Shown here: positions 54,780 through 63,864 of the stretch, one piece after another
Layout of the letters: every line of letters starts with the position of its first letter
Numbering within the stretch: the stretch's first letter is position 1
Assembly: GCA_030682135.1 (NCBI GenBank)
Contig: JAUXQT010000005.1
Location: forward strand, 116,585-180,584
Source of the DNA: Nitrospirota bacterium
GTDB taxonomy: Bacteria > Nitrospirota > Nitrospiria > Nitrospirales > Nitrospiraceae
DNA length: 64,000 nt
Direction: 5' to 3'
Program-made: the position numbers and the translations under genes
Notes under the pieces: model-generated
Database searches by the model: none
Told to the model about the DNA's origin: nothing
Seen by the model: the letters and a program-made list of their open reading frames with translations, nothing else

Positions 54780-55241
54780 ATGGCACTCGGAGAACACATT
54801 CAAGCGTGGCGGGTCTCAGGAGGCCTCTCAATGGAGGCTTTGGCGGCGGCATCCCATATTCAGACTCACCAATTGGAGGAAATTGAAGCAGCGCAAATTG
54901 ATCCTTCCGCGTCAACTCTCGAAGCACTCGCGGCTGCCCTGAAAATTCCTCCGGCTTGGCTCTTTAGCCATCCGACTTCATTTCGCACCTTGTTCGAGGA
55001 TCCGGAAGAGCACGAAAATCCCATCCCCACAGGCCCGGATCCTGTCACAGAACGAATACTCGCGGGATCGCGCATGGATCGTTCGCTCTACGTCCTGCTG
55101 ACGGCGATCATGCAAAGCGGCGAACCGAAATTACTTCGTGCAGCGGAAGTAAATTTACGAAGCCTCGTCAAGCAAGCCAAGCAGGCAACAGTCCCATGGC
55201 AGAACCGACCGTCTGGCCACTTCGAACCGCCGAGCGATTAG
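54780..55241 (+). CDS. XRE-type HTH protein
   Basis: The 153-residue product has an N-terminal XRE-like HTH (LGEHIQAWRVSGGLSMEALA, then HQLEEIEAAQIDPSASTLEA) and a 90-residue tail with a helical segment (LYVLLTAIMQSGEPKLLRAA). The turn of the HTH is diverged (SHIQTHQ), so DNA binding is likely but not certain. An ATG 114 bases upstream is in frame; I prefer the start just before the domain. Neither has a clear ribosome site. Confidence 0.6.
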   Translation: MALGEHIQAWRVSGGLSMEALAAASHIQTHQLEEIEAAQIDPSASTLEALAAALKIPPAWLFSHPTSFRTLFEDPEEHENPIPTGPDPVTERILAGSRMDRSLYVLLTAIMQSGEPKLLRAAEVNLRSLVKQAKQATVPWQNRPSGHFEPPSD

Positions 55242-55383
55242 TTATTCGTGCGCGACGCGCGGGAAATGCAGGACGAGCGAGACAGGTTGACGACTGACGT
55301 GTTGAGAAATTTGAACTCCGACCTTTAGTCTTCGGACTTCGGCCTTTGAGTCGCGCCTCTCGCGCATGTCCCGCTTGTCTCGC
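55242..55383. repeat. Word-repeat spacer between convergent genes
   Basis: The gap between the HTH gene and the rlmI-type gene consists of short recurrent words: GAGCGAGACA facing TGTCTCGCTC, GCGCGACGCGCGGG facing CTCTCGCGCATG, and repeats of CTTCGGAC/CTTCGGCC. A long imperfect hairpin is possible, which would suit a shared terminator. Confidence 0.4.
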
Positions 55384-56577
55384 TCAGAGCACTTGCAGGA
55401 TAAAACATTTCAAGTAGCGCGTCTCCGGCATCGTTGCGAAAATGGGGTGGTCGCTGGCCTGCCCGCGCTGTTCAAGCAAACGGACCTGTCGCTTTGCATC
55501 CCGCGCAGCGAAGCGGATCCCTGTCCACAATTCCTGTTCCGTGACATGGTGTGAGCAGGAACTCGTGACCAGAAATCCTTCCCGCTTTGTGAGCCGGATC
55601 CCAAGCAAATTGACATCCTTGTATCCGGCCAAGGCACGAGGCACAGCCTGTTTACTGCGAGCAAAGGCCGGTGGATCAAGCAACACGAGATCGTAGCGGC
55701 GTCCAGCCCGTTCCAGCTGTCGCATCTCCACAAACGCATCCGCAGGCCGATAAGCACAACGATTGTCCACCTTGTTCAAAACCGCATGGTTGCGCGCAAG
55801 CGCCAAGGCCTCCTCACTGACATCCAAACCTTCAACCGACTTCGCTCCTGCCAGCGCTGCATGAATGCCAAAGGCTCCGGTATGGGCAAATACCTCCAGC
55901 ACCTCTGCACCAGACGCGAATTGCGCTGCCACCAATCGATTTTCCCGTTGATCGCAAAACCAACCGGTTTTCTGCCCCCGTTCGATGTCGACAAGAAATC
56001 GCGCAGGCCCCTCATGAATATCGACGATCGTCGCACCACCGCCACGGAGAAAGCCTTTCTCCACCGTCAGCCCTTCCAAGGTGCGGCTCTTGGAATCGTT
56101 ACGCAAATAGACCCGGGCGGCTCCGGATTCCTGACAGAGGAGATCGGCCAGTAGCTCTTTCCGCCGATCCATACCGGAGGAGAGGGTCTGCATGACTACG
56201 ACATCGTCATAGCGATCGACAATCAAGCCCGGCAGCCGATCTGCCTCTCCATAAATAAGGCGATAGGCATTGGTGCCGGTAACAATCTTCTTGCGCAGCC
56301 TGACCGCCTGCGCAATCCTCGCCTTCCAAAACTGTTCGGTGATAGGTTCGTCCTCGAAGGTCAGGATCCGTACGCGGATCTTGGACTCAGGATTATAGAG
56401 TCCTCTGGCATAGAACCGTCCATTCGGCGATAGGACATCGACCACATCGCCTGAAACCAGCTCACCACTGACCCCTTCGACATAACCAGCATAGATCCAA
56501 AGATGCCCGGGCTCCTCAAGCGCACGTGTGCGAGAGAGCCGAACCTGCCCGCGTGGATTGTCATCTTGTGTAGTCAT
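55384..56577 (-). CDS. RlmI-type 23S rRNA cytosine methyltransferase
   Basis: The 397-residue protein has an N-terminal PUA domain (about 10-85, with VSGDVVDVLSPNGRFYARGL) and a class-I methyltransferase domain with DQRENRLVAAQFASGAEVLE, VFAHTGAFGIHAALAGAKSV, LDPPAFAR and SSCSHHVTEQEL. This matches the RlmI/YccW family, which makes m5C1962 in 23S rRNA. Start chosen at ATG 56575-56577; a longer frame adds 19 residues that are not conserved-looking. Divergent from the decarboxylase gene. Confidence 0.88.
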   Translation of the reverse strand: MTTQDDNPRGQVRLSRTRALEEPGHLWIYAGYVEGVSGELVSGDVVDVLSPNGRFYARGLYNPESKIRVRILTFEDEPITEQFWKARIAQAVRLRKKIVTGTNAYRLIYGEADRLPGLIVDRYDDVVVMQTLSSGMDRRKELLADLLCQESGAARVYLRNDSKSRTLEGLTVEKGFLRGGGATIVDIHEGPARFLVDIERGQKTGWFCDQRENRLVAAQFASGAEVLEVFAHTGAFGIHAALAGAKSVEGLDVSEEALALARNHAVLNKVDNRCAYRPADAFVEMRQLERAGRRYDLVLLDPPAFARSKQAVPRALAGYKDVNLLGIRLTKREGFLVTSSCSHHVTEQELWTGIRFAARDAKRQVRLLEQRGQASDHPIFATMPETRYLKCFILQVL

Positions 56578-56720
56578 ACCGTACTTATCCAATGGCGCGG
56601 ACCGCACGTCAAGTCCTTCCTCACGCATCTGCATGCTTGACGGCTTCCGCGCGCTGTGTTTTGCTGCAGAGGTGCGATACTCACAGCCTATACTCCCTGC
56701 ATGAACCGGAAAGTTTCACG

Positions 56721-58376
56721 ATGACACAAATACCGACCATCGGTTCCGCCGTGATCGATCGACTCCATCAGCTGGGGGTGCGTCATATTTTTGGAATCCC
56801 CGGTGATTATGTCCTCAGCCTCTACCAGCTGATCGAAGCCTCACCGATCCGCCACATCGGGACAACGCGCGAGGATAGTGCGGGGTTTGCCGCCGACGCC
56901 TATGCCCGCATCAACGGCATCGGGGCCGTCTGCGTCACCTATTGCGTCGGAGGACTGAATTGCGTGAACGCGATCGCCTGCGCCTATGCGGAACGGTCAC
57001 CGGTCGTGTTGCTCACCGGATCGCCGGGACTTTCAGAGCGAGTTCGCACACCCTACCTGCACCACATGGTGCGGGATTTCTCGACGCAACGGGAGGTGTT
57101 CGAGAAGATCACAGTGGCTGCGGTCTCATTGGATGATCCCGCAACCGCTGAACGAGAGATGGATCGAGCCTTTGCCGCCCTGTTGCGCTATCGCCGCCCC
57201 ATCTATATCGAAATCCCTCGAGACCTCGTCCATACGCCTCTCGCACATCCCTTGCGGCCCCTCTGCCTCGACGACGAACCGAGCGACACAGCCGCGCTGG
57301 ACGAAGCCCTCGCCGAAGTCCGTGCCATGCTGGCCTCGGCCAAGCGCCCTGCGATCTTGGCCGGCGCGGAAATCGGACGATTCGGACTACAAGACGAACT
57401 GGCGCGTCTGGTTGAACGGCTCAATGTCCCCATCGCTTCAACCCTATTGGGCAAATCCGTCATTCGTGAAGACCATCCGCTCTACGTGGGTGTGTATGGC
57501 GGCCTCATCGCACGAGACGAAGTCCAGCAATATATCAATGAGTCCGACTGCCTCCTTATTCTTGGGTCGATCCTATCCGATGTCGAAGATCTCAATGCCG
57601 ATTCGCCCTTACTGACAGAAGGCCGCACGATTCATGCAACCGCCGATCGGGTGGCCATCAAGCACCATCGCTACGATGCGATCCGGTTTCAAGACTTCGT
57701 GCGCGCCCTGGTGACCAATCCCCTTCCTTCGTTTCCTTCACGCCCCCTACCCGCACCGCTCACCGTCCCACAAGGCACCCTTGCACCGGACGCTCCTGTA
57801 ACCCTGAATGGACTCTTTCGCCATCTCGACAGTCTGCTGGATGAAAAGACCCTCGTGATTGCCGACGTCGGGGAATCGCTCTTTGCTGCGGCCGATCTCC
57901 ATGTCCACCGGCGATTCGAATTTCTCTCTCCCGCCTATTATACCTCGATGGGCTTCGCCGTTCCGGCAGCCGTAGGCGCGTCGTTTGCCGATCCCACGCT
58001 TCGACCGATCGTGTTAGTGGGAGACGGCGCCTTTCAAATGACGGGAACGGAACTGTCCACCGCCGTGCGCTATGGTCAGACGCCGATCGTCATCGTCCTG
58101 AACAATCGGGGCTACTCCACGGAACGGGAAATTCTCGAAGGCCCCTTTAACGATGTCCACGAATGGCACTACGAACGAATCTGCGACATGATCGGAGGTG
58201 GAGTCGGTACTCGAATCACAACCCAAGGAGAATTTGAGCGAGGACTCAGCGCCGCCTTAGCAGATTCCCGCCAACTGCATCTCCTGAACGTGCTGCTCGA
58301 TCCAGCCGATCGCTCGGCGGGCATGGTCCGGCTAGCCCATCGTCTTGCCAAACGACTCTCTACCGACCGCCCTTAG
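56721..58376 (+). CDS. ThDP-dependent 2-keto acid decarboxylase (PDC/IPDC type)
   Basis: The 551-residue enzyme has all three ThDP domains. Catalytic E51 lies in TTREDSAGFAADAYAR, the diagnostic His pair of pyruvate/indolepyruvate decarboxylases is at 114-115 (PYLHHMVRDF), and the cofactor motif GDGAFQMTGTELSTA...VLNNRGY lies near 430-465. The His pair separates it from acetolactate synthase and sulfoacetaldehyde enzymes. The substrate could be pyruvate, phenylpyruvate or a branched keto acid. The ATG at 56721 follows CCGGAAAG; an ORF start 129 bases earlier adds unconserved residues. Confidence 0.82.
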   Translation: MTQIPTIGSAVIDRLHQLGVRHIFGIPGDYVLSLYQLIEASPIRHIGTTREDSAGFAADAYARINGIGAVCVTYCVGGLNCVNAIACAYAERSPVVLLTGSPGLSERVRTPYLHHMVRDFSTQREVFEKITVAAVSLDDPATAEREMDRAFAALLRYRRPIYIEIPRDLVHTPLAHPLRPLCLDDEPSDTAALDEALAEVRAMLASAKRPAILAGAEIGRFGLQDELARLVERLNVPIASTLLGKSVIREDHPLYVGVYGGLIARDEVQQYINESDCLLILGSILSDVEDLNADSPLLTEGRTIHATADRVAIKHHRYDAIRFQDFVRALVTNPLPSFPSRPLPAPLTVPQGTLAPDAPVTLNGLFRHLDSLLDEKTLVIADVGESLFAAADLHVHRRFEFLSPAYYTSMGFAVPAAVGASFADPTLRPIVLVGDGAFQMTGTELSTAVRYGQTPIVIVLNNRGYSTEREILEGPFNDVHEWHYERICDMIGGGVGTRITTQGEFERGLSAALADSRQLHLLNVLLDPADRSAGMVRLAHRLAKRLSTDRP

Positions 58377-58627
58377 CGGGTGACGCCCAAACATTCTCTC
58401 CCTTGACGGTGAAGGGTTTTGCCACCATCCTCTTCACTCCCTCGCTCCTTCGTAACACAAACTGCCAGCACTTAGGGCTTTCCCTAGTGGCACGTCCCCT
58501 GCACAAGTGCTCTAATACCACGAGCACCACTGCGGTAAATGCAGTGCATGGCTTCGACAACCTCTCCTGATTTCTCTGCCTATCTTTGCAAAGTCCGCGG
58601 CAGGCGACTCATTCATTGGAGGACTAC

Positions 58628-59872
58628 ATGTCTGACTTCTACCAAAACGGGGTCGTCACGGTGCTGCACCGCCTCGGCCAGCCGAATGTCGAGCAACTGG
58701 AACAAGAGTTGGCGCGATATGGGCGTGTGAACCCCATTGCCCTAGTCCTCCCCTCCCTCTATGCGGAGTTGGGGCGCCCGGCATTGAAAGCCATTGTAGA
58801 GACCCTCAAGACCGTGACGTACCTCAACGAGATTGTCATCTCGTTGGATCGCGCCTCGGCCTTGGAATTTCGCCTGGCCAAACAATTCTTTTCCGAGCTC
58901 CCTCAACGAGTGAGGATCATCTGGAATGACGGCGAACGCATCCAAGCTATCCTCAAACTCTTAGTCGATCACAACCTCGATATCGGCCTGCAGGGCAAAG
59001 GTCGAGGCTGCTGGACAGCCTTCGGCTACGTGTTGGCCAGAAACCAAAGTCAGGTCATCGCCCTGCACGACTGCGATATCACCAGCTACAACCGGGAATA
59101 TCTCGCGCGCCTCTGCTACCCCATCGCCAATCCGAACCTCGGCTATGAATTCTGCAAAGGCTACTACAGCCGCGTCACCGACCGGCTGCATGGGCGAGTC
59201 ACACGCTTGTTCTTCACCCCCATGATCAGAAGCCTGCAACAGCTCGTGGGGCCCCACGCCCTCCTCACCTTTCTCGACAGCTTTCGCTACCCGCTGGCCG
59301 GTGAGTTCGCCATGGTGCGGGACCTGGCTTGGACGAACAGAATTCCAGGAGACTGGGGTCTCGAAATCGGTGTCCTCTCAGAGGTCTATCGGAACTGTGC
59401 CTTGCGCCGTATTTGCCAGGCCGATATTGCGGATGCCTATGACCATAAGCATCAGGAACTCTCCACCCACGATCCCGATGCCGGCCTCCTGAAGATGTGC
59501 GTCGATATCACGAAATCGCTCTTTAGAAACCTGGCGAGCGAAGGTGTCGTCTTATCCGACGGGGTCCTCAAGACCTTGCGAGCGACCTATTTGCAAGCGG
59601 CCCAGGAAGCGATCAGCCGGTACGAAAACGACGCAGCGATCAACAGCCTCACGTTCGACCGGCATCAAGAACGGACGGCCGTCGAAGTGTTCTTGAAAGG
59701 GATGAAACTGGCTACAGAGGGCTTTCTCGACGATCCGCTTGGTGTTCCCATGATTTCCAACTGGAGTCGCGTGACCCATGCCGTGCCAGATATCTTCGAT
59801 CGCTTGGTCGACGCCGTCGAAGCGGACCATACTTGGGACCCCACATTTGAACCGGCAGTCCTGCCGTCATGA
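58628..59872 (+). CDS. gpgS: Glucosyl-3-phosphoglycerate synthase
   Basis: The 414-residue glycosyltransferase resembles the longer GpgS enzymes of bacteria such as Persephonella. It has the GT-A core NPIALVLPSLYAELGRPALK, the nucleotide-sugar loop with LQGKGRGCWTAFGYVLARNQ, the metal site HDCDI, YPLAGEFAMVRDL, and the conserved IPGDWGLEIGVLSEVYRN followed by DIADAYDHKHQ. It would transfer glucose from a nucleotide sugar to 3-phosphoglycerate. ATG at 58628 with GGAGG five bases upstream. It overlaps the next gene by ATGA. Confidence 0.88.
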   Translation: MSDFYQNGVVTVLHRLGQPNVEQLEQELARYGRVNPIALVLPSLYAELGRPALKAIVETLKTVTYLNEIVISLDRASALEFRLAKQFFSELPQRVRIIWNDGERIQAILKLLVDHNLDIGLQGKGRGCWTAFGYVLARNQSQVIALHDCDITSYNREYLARLCYPIANPNLGYEFCKGYYSRVTDRLHGRVTRLFFTPMIRSLQQLVGPHALLTFLDSFRYPLAGEFAMVRDLAWTNRIPGDWGLEIGVLSEVYRNCALRRICQADIADAYDHKHQELSTHDPDAGLLKMCVDITKSLFRNLASEGVVLSDGVLKTLRATYLQAAQEAISRYENDAAINSLTFDRHQERTAVEVFLKGMKLATEGFLDDPLGVPMISNWSRVTHAVPDIFDRLVDAVEADHTWDPTFEPAVLPS

Positions 59873-61203
59873 ACACAGGCCTCACACCGCTCACCGCTCC
59901 GACTGAAGCCCGTATAGACGAGATCGGCTCAACGGACATTCTCGTCGGGATCCCCAGCTACAACAACGCAGATACGGTGGGACATGTCGTCCGCGCCGTG
60001 AGTGTCGGCCTCGCCAAACACTTTCCCGGACATCGGGCGGTTCTGGTCAACTCCGACGGCGGTTCTTCCGATGGAACGCCGGCCATCGTCGCCCGCACCG
60101 CCATCGACTTCCAACATCTGTTCATCGGCGACCAGCAGAGCATCTTGCATCGGATCGTCACGCCCTACCATGGCATTCCCGGAAAAGGCAGTGCCTTCCG
60201 GACGATCTTCGAGATTGCGCGTCGGCTGAAGGCCAAGGCCTGTGCCGTCGTCGATGCGGACCTTCGCAGCATATCCCCTGAATGGATAGAACTCTTGCTT
60301 CGCCCGATTCTGGAGGAGGGATACGACTACGTCGCCCCCTACTACCTGCGCCACAAGTACGACGGCACGATTACAAATAGTATCGCCTACCCGCTCACCA
60401 GAGCCCTCTATGGGCAACGAATCCGCCAGCCTATCGGCGGGGAGTTCGGCTTTTCCGGTGCACTCGCGGCCCATTATCTCAACCAACATGTCTGGGAGTC
60501 GGAGGTGGCGCGGTTCGGCATCGATATCTGGATGACGACGGAGGCCATCGCCAGCGGCGCACGGGTCTGCCAAAGCTTCCTCGGCGCAAAAATCCATAAT
60601 CCGAAAGATCCTGCTGCCGATCTGTCGGCCATGTTATTGCAAGTAGTGGGAGCACTCTTTGCCGCCATGGAACGGCATGAAGGCCTTTGGTCCCGACAGG
60701 AGGGATCGCAGCCGGTTCCACTCTTTGGGTTCCCCTACGAGGTCGGAGTCGAACCGGTCCATGTCAACGTCGAGCGGATGGTGTCGCACTATCGACAGGG
60801 CCTCACCGATCTTGAACCCATCTGGCGGCAAATCCTGGCCGACGACACGTTCACTCAACTGCGCGACCTCCAGGGAGCATACAACACCGGCTGTCGAATC
60901 ACCGATGAGTTGTGGGTCCAGGTCGTCTACGATGCGGCTATCGCCTATCACAAGCAAGTCATGCCGCGCGAGCACCTCCTGAAAGCCCTGACTCCCCTCT
61001 ACCTGGGTCGAACCGCCTCGTTCGTCCATGCCACCCAAGGCCTAACGTCCACGGAGGCAGAGCACAAGATCGAATCCTTGTGCCACACGTTCGAACGTAT
61101 GAAACCCTATCTGATTGAACGTTGGCAACCGCCGGCGCTGCAAGACGTAGCGCCGGCTCTGTTGCATCACACGAGCACCGACGCAGGAGGTGATCATGAA
61201 TGA
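59869..61203 (+). CDS. Second GT-A glycosyltransferase of the osmolyte cassette
   Basis: The 444-residue GT2-like protein has DILVGIPSYNNADTVGHVVR, the donor loop NSDGGSSDGTPAIVARTAID, PGKGSAFRTIFEIA, the metal site VVDADLRSISPEWIELLL, and QPIGGEFGFSGALAAHYLNQ with a downstream HNPKD. It is distantly similar to the first gene and could be a mannosyltransferase adding a second sugar, as in mannosylglucosylglycerate synthesis. That assignment is inferred from context. It is ATGA-coupled to gpgS and overlaps the next gene by 8 bases. Confidence 0.7.
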   Translation: MNTGLTPLTAPTEARIDEIGSTDILVGIPSYNNADTVGHVVRAVSVGLAKHFPGHRAVLVNSDGGSSDGTPAIVARTAIDFQHLFIGDQQSILHRIVTPYHGIPGKGSAFRTIFEIARRLKAKACAVVDADLRSISPEWIELLLRPILEEGYDYVAPYYLRHKYDGTITNSIAYPLTRALYGQRIRQPIGGEFGFSGALAAHYLNQHVWESEVARFGIDIWMTTEAIASGARVCQSFLGAKIHNPKDPAADLSAMLLQVVGALFAAMERHEGLWSRQEGSQPVPLFGFPYEVGVEPVHVNVERMVSHYRQGLTDLEPIWRQILADDTFTQLRDLQGAYNTGCRITDELWVQVVYDAAIAYHKQVMPREHLLKALTPLYLGRTASFVHATQGLTSTEAEHKIESLCHTFERMKPYLIERWQPPALQDVAPALLHHTSTDAGGDHE

Positions 61204-61903
61204 CTTTATTAATCAGGCGCTTCTCGGGCCGCTGGAACTGCTCGGGCATCAAGTATTGACCGTGCTCCCCAATGTGCTCGCGATGGGCATTATCCTGCTC
61301 GGTGGCCTCTTCACCGCCTGGGCGTTCGGGTTCTTCGTTGAACGGCTGTTTCGCGTGATCGGATTCGACCATCTCTGTGACCGGCTGGGGATGAATGCGG
61401 CGCTCCTGCGGGGAGGAGTCAAAACCGATCCTTCTCGCCTCGTCGGCCGCAGCATCTATTGGATGGTGATTGTGCTGGCCTCGATTGCGGCGTTGGGAGC
61501 CCTGAACCTGACCCCGATCAACCAGTTCGCCCAGTCACTGCTGGCCTATGTGCCCCATCTGGTGACCGCAGCGGTGATTCTCCTGGCCGGGTACTTTCTC
61601 TCGAACTTTGCCTCCCAGGCTGTTCTGATTGCCGCCGTCAATGCCGGCCTACCTCCCGCCCGACTCATCGCCGCCTGTTCCCGCTGGGGGCTCCAACTCC
61701 TCGCGGCCGCCATGGCGCTGGAACAACTCGGCATTGCCCAACACATCGTCGTCGTGGGATTCGGGATCACCTGGGGAGGGATCGTGCTGGCCGGAGCGAT
61801 CGCATTTGGACTCGGCTCAGCCGATCTCGCGAAAGGGTTCTTGGAGCGACGGCTGGTGGCCCGACCCAAATCCGGCACAGGCGATGATCTCCATCACTTA
61901 TGA
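61196..61903 (+). CDS. Small mechanosensitive-channel-like membrane protein
   Basis: The 235-residue protein has about five hydrophobic helices, including NVLAMGIILLGGLFTAWAFG, SIYWMVIVLASIAALGALNL and PHLVTAAVILLAGYFLSNFA. Two halves look like repeated TM_helix units (PF05552-type) found with MscS-like channels. AGGAGGTGATC directly precedes the ATG at 61196. Position inside an osmolyte operon suggests an osmotic or solute-release role. The hydrophilic MscS C-terminal domain is missing. Confidence 0.7.
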   Translation: MNDFINQALLGPLELLGHQVLTVLPNVLAMGIILLGGLFTAWAFGFFVERLFRVIGFDHLCDRLGMNAALLRGGVKTDPSRLVGRSIYWMVIVLASIAALGALNLTPINQFAQSLLAYVPHLVTAAVILLAGYFLSNFASQAVLIAAVNAGLPPARLIAACSRWGLQLLAAAMALEQLGIAQHIVVVGFGITWGGIVLAGAIAFGLGSADLAKGFLERRLVARPKSGTGDDLHHL

Positions 61904-61915
61904 CGGCACAAGACC

Positions 61916-62749
61916 ATGCCCAATTTGATCGTCTTTACAGACTTGGATGGTTCGCTTCTCGATGGCACGACCTACTCCTACGAGGCGGCCATACCAGCCC
62001 TCACGGCGCTCCGTGAGCAAGGTATTCCGCTCGTGCTGGTGTCGAGCAAAACGCGCGCAGAGATGGAACCACTTCGACAACGTCTCGGCCATCATGATCC
62101 CTTCATTGTCGAAAACGGCGGCGCAGTGTTTATCCCTCATGGCCTCTTCGACTTCCCCTTGGAACGGATGCGAACCAAGTCTCCCTACCAGATCATCGAA
62201 TTAGGTCTGCCCTATCACATGCTGCGAGACGTGCTGAAACAAATCGAACATGCTGTTGAAACGCCGTTACAAGGATTTGGAGACCTCTCGGTAGAAGCTA
62301 TCATGCGGGCAACCGAACTCCCCTATGCCGACGCCATCCTGGCCCAGCAGCGGGAATACGACGAACCGTTTCTCCTACAAGGTCCGCAGACGCTCATCGA
62401 AGAAGTCTGTCGGCAAATCGTCACCCGGGGACTTCGATGGACAAAGGGAGGACGGCTCTTTCATCTGATGGGAGAGAACGATAAGGGAGAAGCCGCTTCC
62501 GTGCTCCTGCGCTGCTATCACCGCCAACAGCGATTGAGTGGAGAGACGGAGCGGATTGAAACGGTTGGGATCGGCGACAGCATCAACGATGCGCCCCTAC
62601 TCGCCATGGTGGACTACCCGATTCTGGTTCAGAAACCCGACGGATCCTATGACCCTGACATACACCTGTCAGGGATGATCCGCGCACCCGGCATCGGGCC
62701 GGCAGGGTGGAATGAGGCAATCCTCGACATCTTATCTCAGGTCACGTAA
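61916..62749 (+). CDS. Mannosyl/glucosyl-3-phosphoglycerate phosphatase
   Basis: The 277-residue HAD-IIB enzyme resembles MpgP and GpgP: nucleophile motif TDLDGSLLDGTTYSYEAAIP, VSSKTRAEMEPLRQRLG, PFIVENGGAVFIP and the late GDSINDAPLLAMVDYP. It would remove phosphate from the product of the preceding synthases to give glucosylglycerate or a mannosylated relative. It is 12 bases downstream of the channel-like gene and has no strong ribosome site. Confidence 0.87.
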   Translation: MPNLIVFTDLDGSLLDGTTYSYEAAIPALTALREQGIPLVLVSSKTRAEMEPLRQRLGHHDPFIVENGGAVFIPHGLFDFPLERMRTKSPYQIIELGLPYHMLRDVLKQIEHAVETPLQGFGDLSVEAIMRATELPYADAILAQQREYDEPFLLQGPQTLIEEVCRQIVTRGLRWTKGGRLFHLMGENDKGEAASVLLRCYHRQQRLSGETERIETVGIGDSINDAPLLAMVDYPILVQKPDGSYDPDIHLSGMIRAPGIGPAGWNEAILDILSQVT

Positions 62750-62785
62750 GGGATCGCCTGCCGCCACTGCGCAGAATACGACTCC

Positions 62786-62980
62786 TCAGCCAGGCTTCTT
62801 CGTCGCAAATACCGTGGCGTCGCAGGCCAGATACTTGATCTGCTTCATGGGAATGATGAGCACTTCCTTCGCCGAGTCGACCTCCAGCACTTCCATATCG
62901 TCACTGATGGTATGGCGAATCGCATCCTTCACCAGTAACTCCTGATTGTCGACAAACACAATTTTCACCCAATATTGCAC
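62786..62980 (-). CDS. Small hypothetical protein with GTG start
   Basis: The 64-residue product begins with GTG (62978-62980), with AAGGAG seven bases upstream. It has beta-like segments WVKIVFVDNQELLVKDAIRH and KEVLIIPMKQIKYLACDATV. The family is unknown. The strong ribosome site and the Val/Ile-rich core make a real gene likely. Confidence 0.6.
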   Translation of the reverse strand: MQYWVKIVFVDNQELLVKDAIRHTISDDMEVLEVDSAKEVLIIPMKQIKYLACDATVFATKKPG

Positions 62981-63235
62981 CGTGCCGCTCCTTCGTTACG
63001 AGGTCACACCAATTCTGCCAAATGTTTCGCTGCTGGTTTCACCGAGGAGATCACTGCTCTGCGAACAATCCCCTCCCACACAAGTGCCCCTGCGATTGTC
63101 GGGAACCATAATATGAGAGTGAGGTCCGCGCGGCACAACCTGTGCCGATCAACGCGACTCTCTCGGGCGATTATACTGATCGCCTTGCCGACGTGGCAAC
63201 TTGCATGAACCATACACGTTGCGTAGAGTGCGAAG

Positions 63236-63811
63236 ATGCTTTCTCACGCTCCTGATTCCTCACAGGGACACAGACCCATCGCACGACCGCTCGCAACCCG
63301 AGCCGCGACCTTGTTGCCTATACTCTGTTTCTCTGGTGGGGTTGCGTTGGTCGTGATCAATATGGTGGCCGCCCAAGTAATCGGCAATGAAGCAGAAATG
63401 GATCGGTTGCAGGGAAAGGCCGAGGAGGCGATGGCAAACGAGGATCCGGAAAGCGCCGCCATGAACATGGGACGCGCGGCCCTCATGGCCAAAGTCCTTG
63501 CCAAGACCCATCAGGAGGATGTCTCAACCGTTCATCTGTTCCATGGCGCCGAAACCCTCTTTCGTTCACAGGAACATAGCTATCGAGCCATCGCTCTCTT
63601 TCGCAGGGCAGGAGGCCAGCTGCCCGCCTCTTCGGGAGTCTGCGGAAGCCTCTCACTCGCCCAGCAGAGCCTCCAGCAGGCACTCACAACGCTCAATGAC
63701 GAGAAAAATGCAGCCGGCCCGGTCGCAATGAAGGCCACCCAACTCCGCGAAACAGCCACTGACTGGGTAACCGTCATCGACTCGCTGATTGCCGACTATC
63801 AATGCCGTTGA
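63236..63811 (+). CDS. Hypothetical membrane-anchored protein
   Basis: The 191-residue protein has one membrane helix (about 27-48, TLLPILCFSGGVALVVINMV) and a soluble C-terminal helical domain rich in Ala, Glu and Gln with four Cys/His positions. No family recognised. A separate gap of about 255 bases precedes it. Downstream lies an IS5-like element. Confidence 0.55.
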   Translation: MLSHAPDSSQGHRPIARPLATRAATLLPILCFSGGVALVVINMVAAQVIGNEAEMDRLQGKAEEAMANEDPESAAMNMGRAALMAKVLAKTHQEDVSTVHLFHGAETLFRSQEHSYRAIALFRRAGGQLPASSGVCGSLSLAQQSLQQALTTLNDEKNAAGPVAMKATQLRETATDWVTVIDSLIADYQCR

Positions 63812-63864
63812 CACCTGTCTCTTCTGCGCGCTCTAAGCTCAGCTCTGAGTGTGTCTCCGAACTA

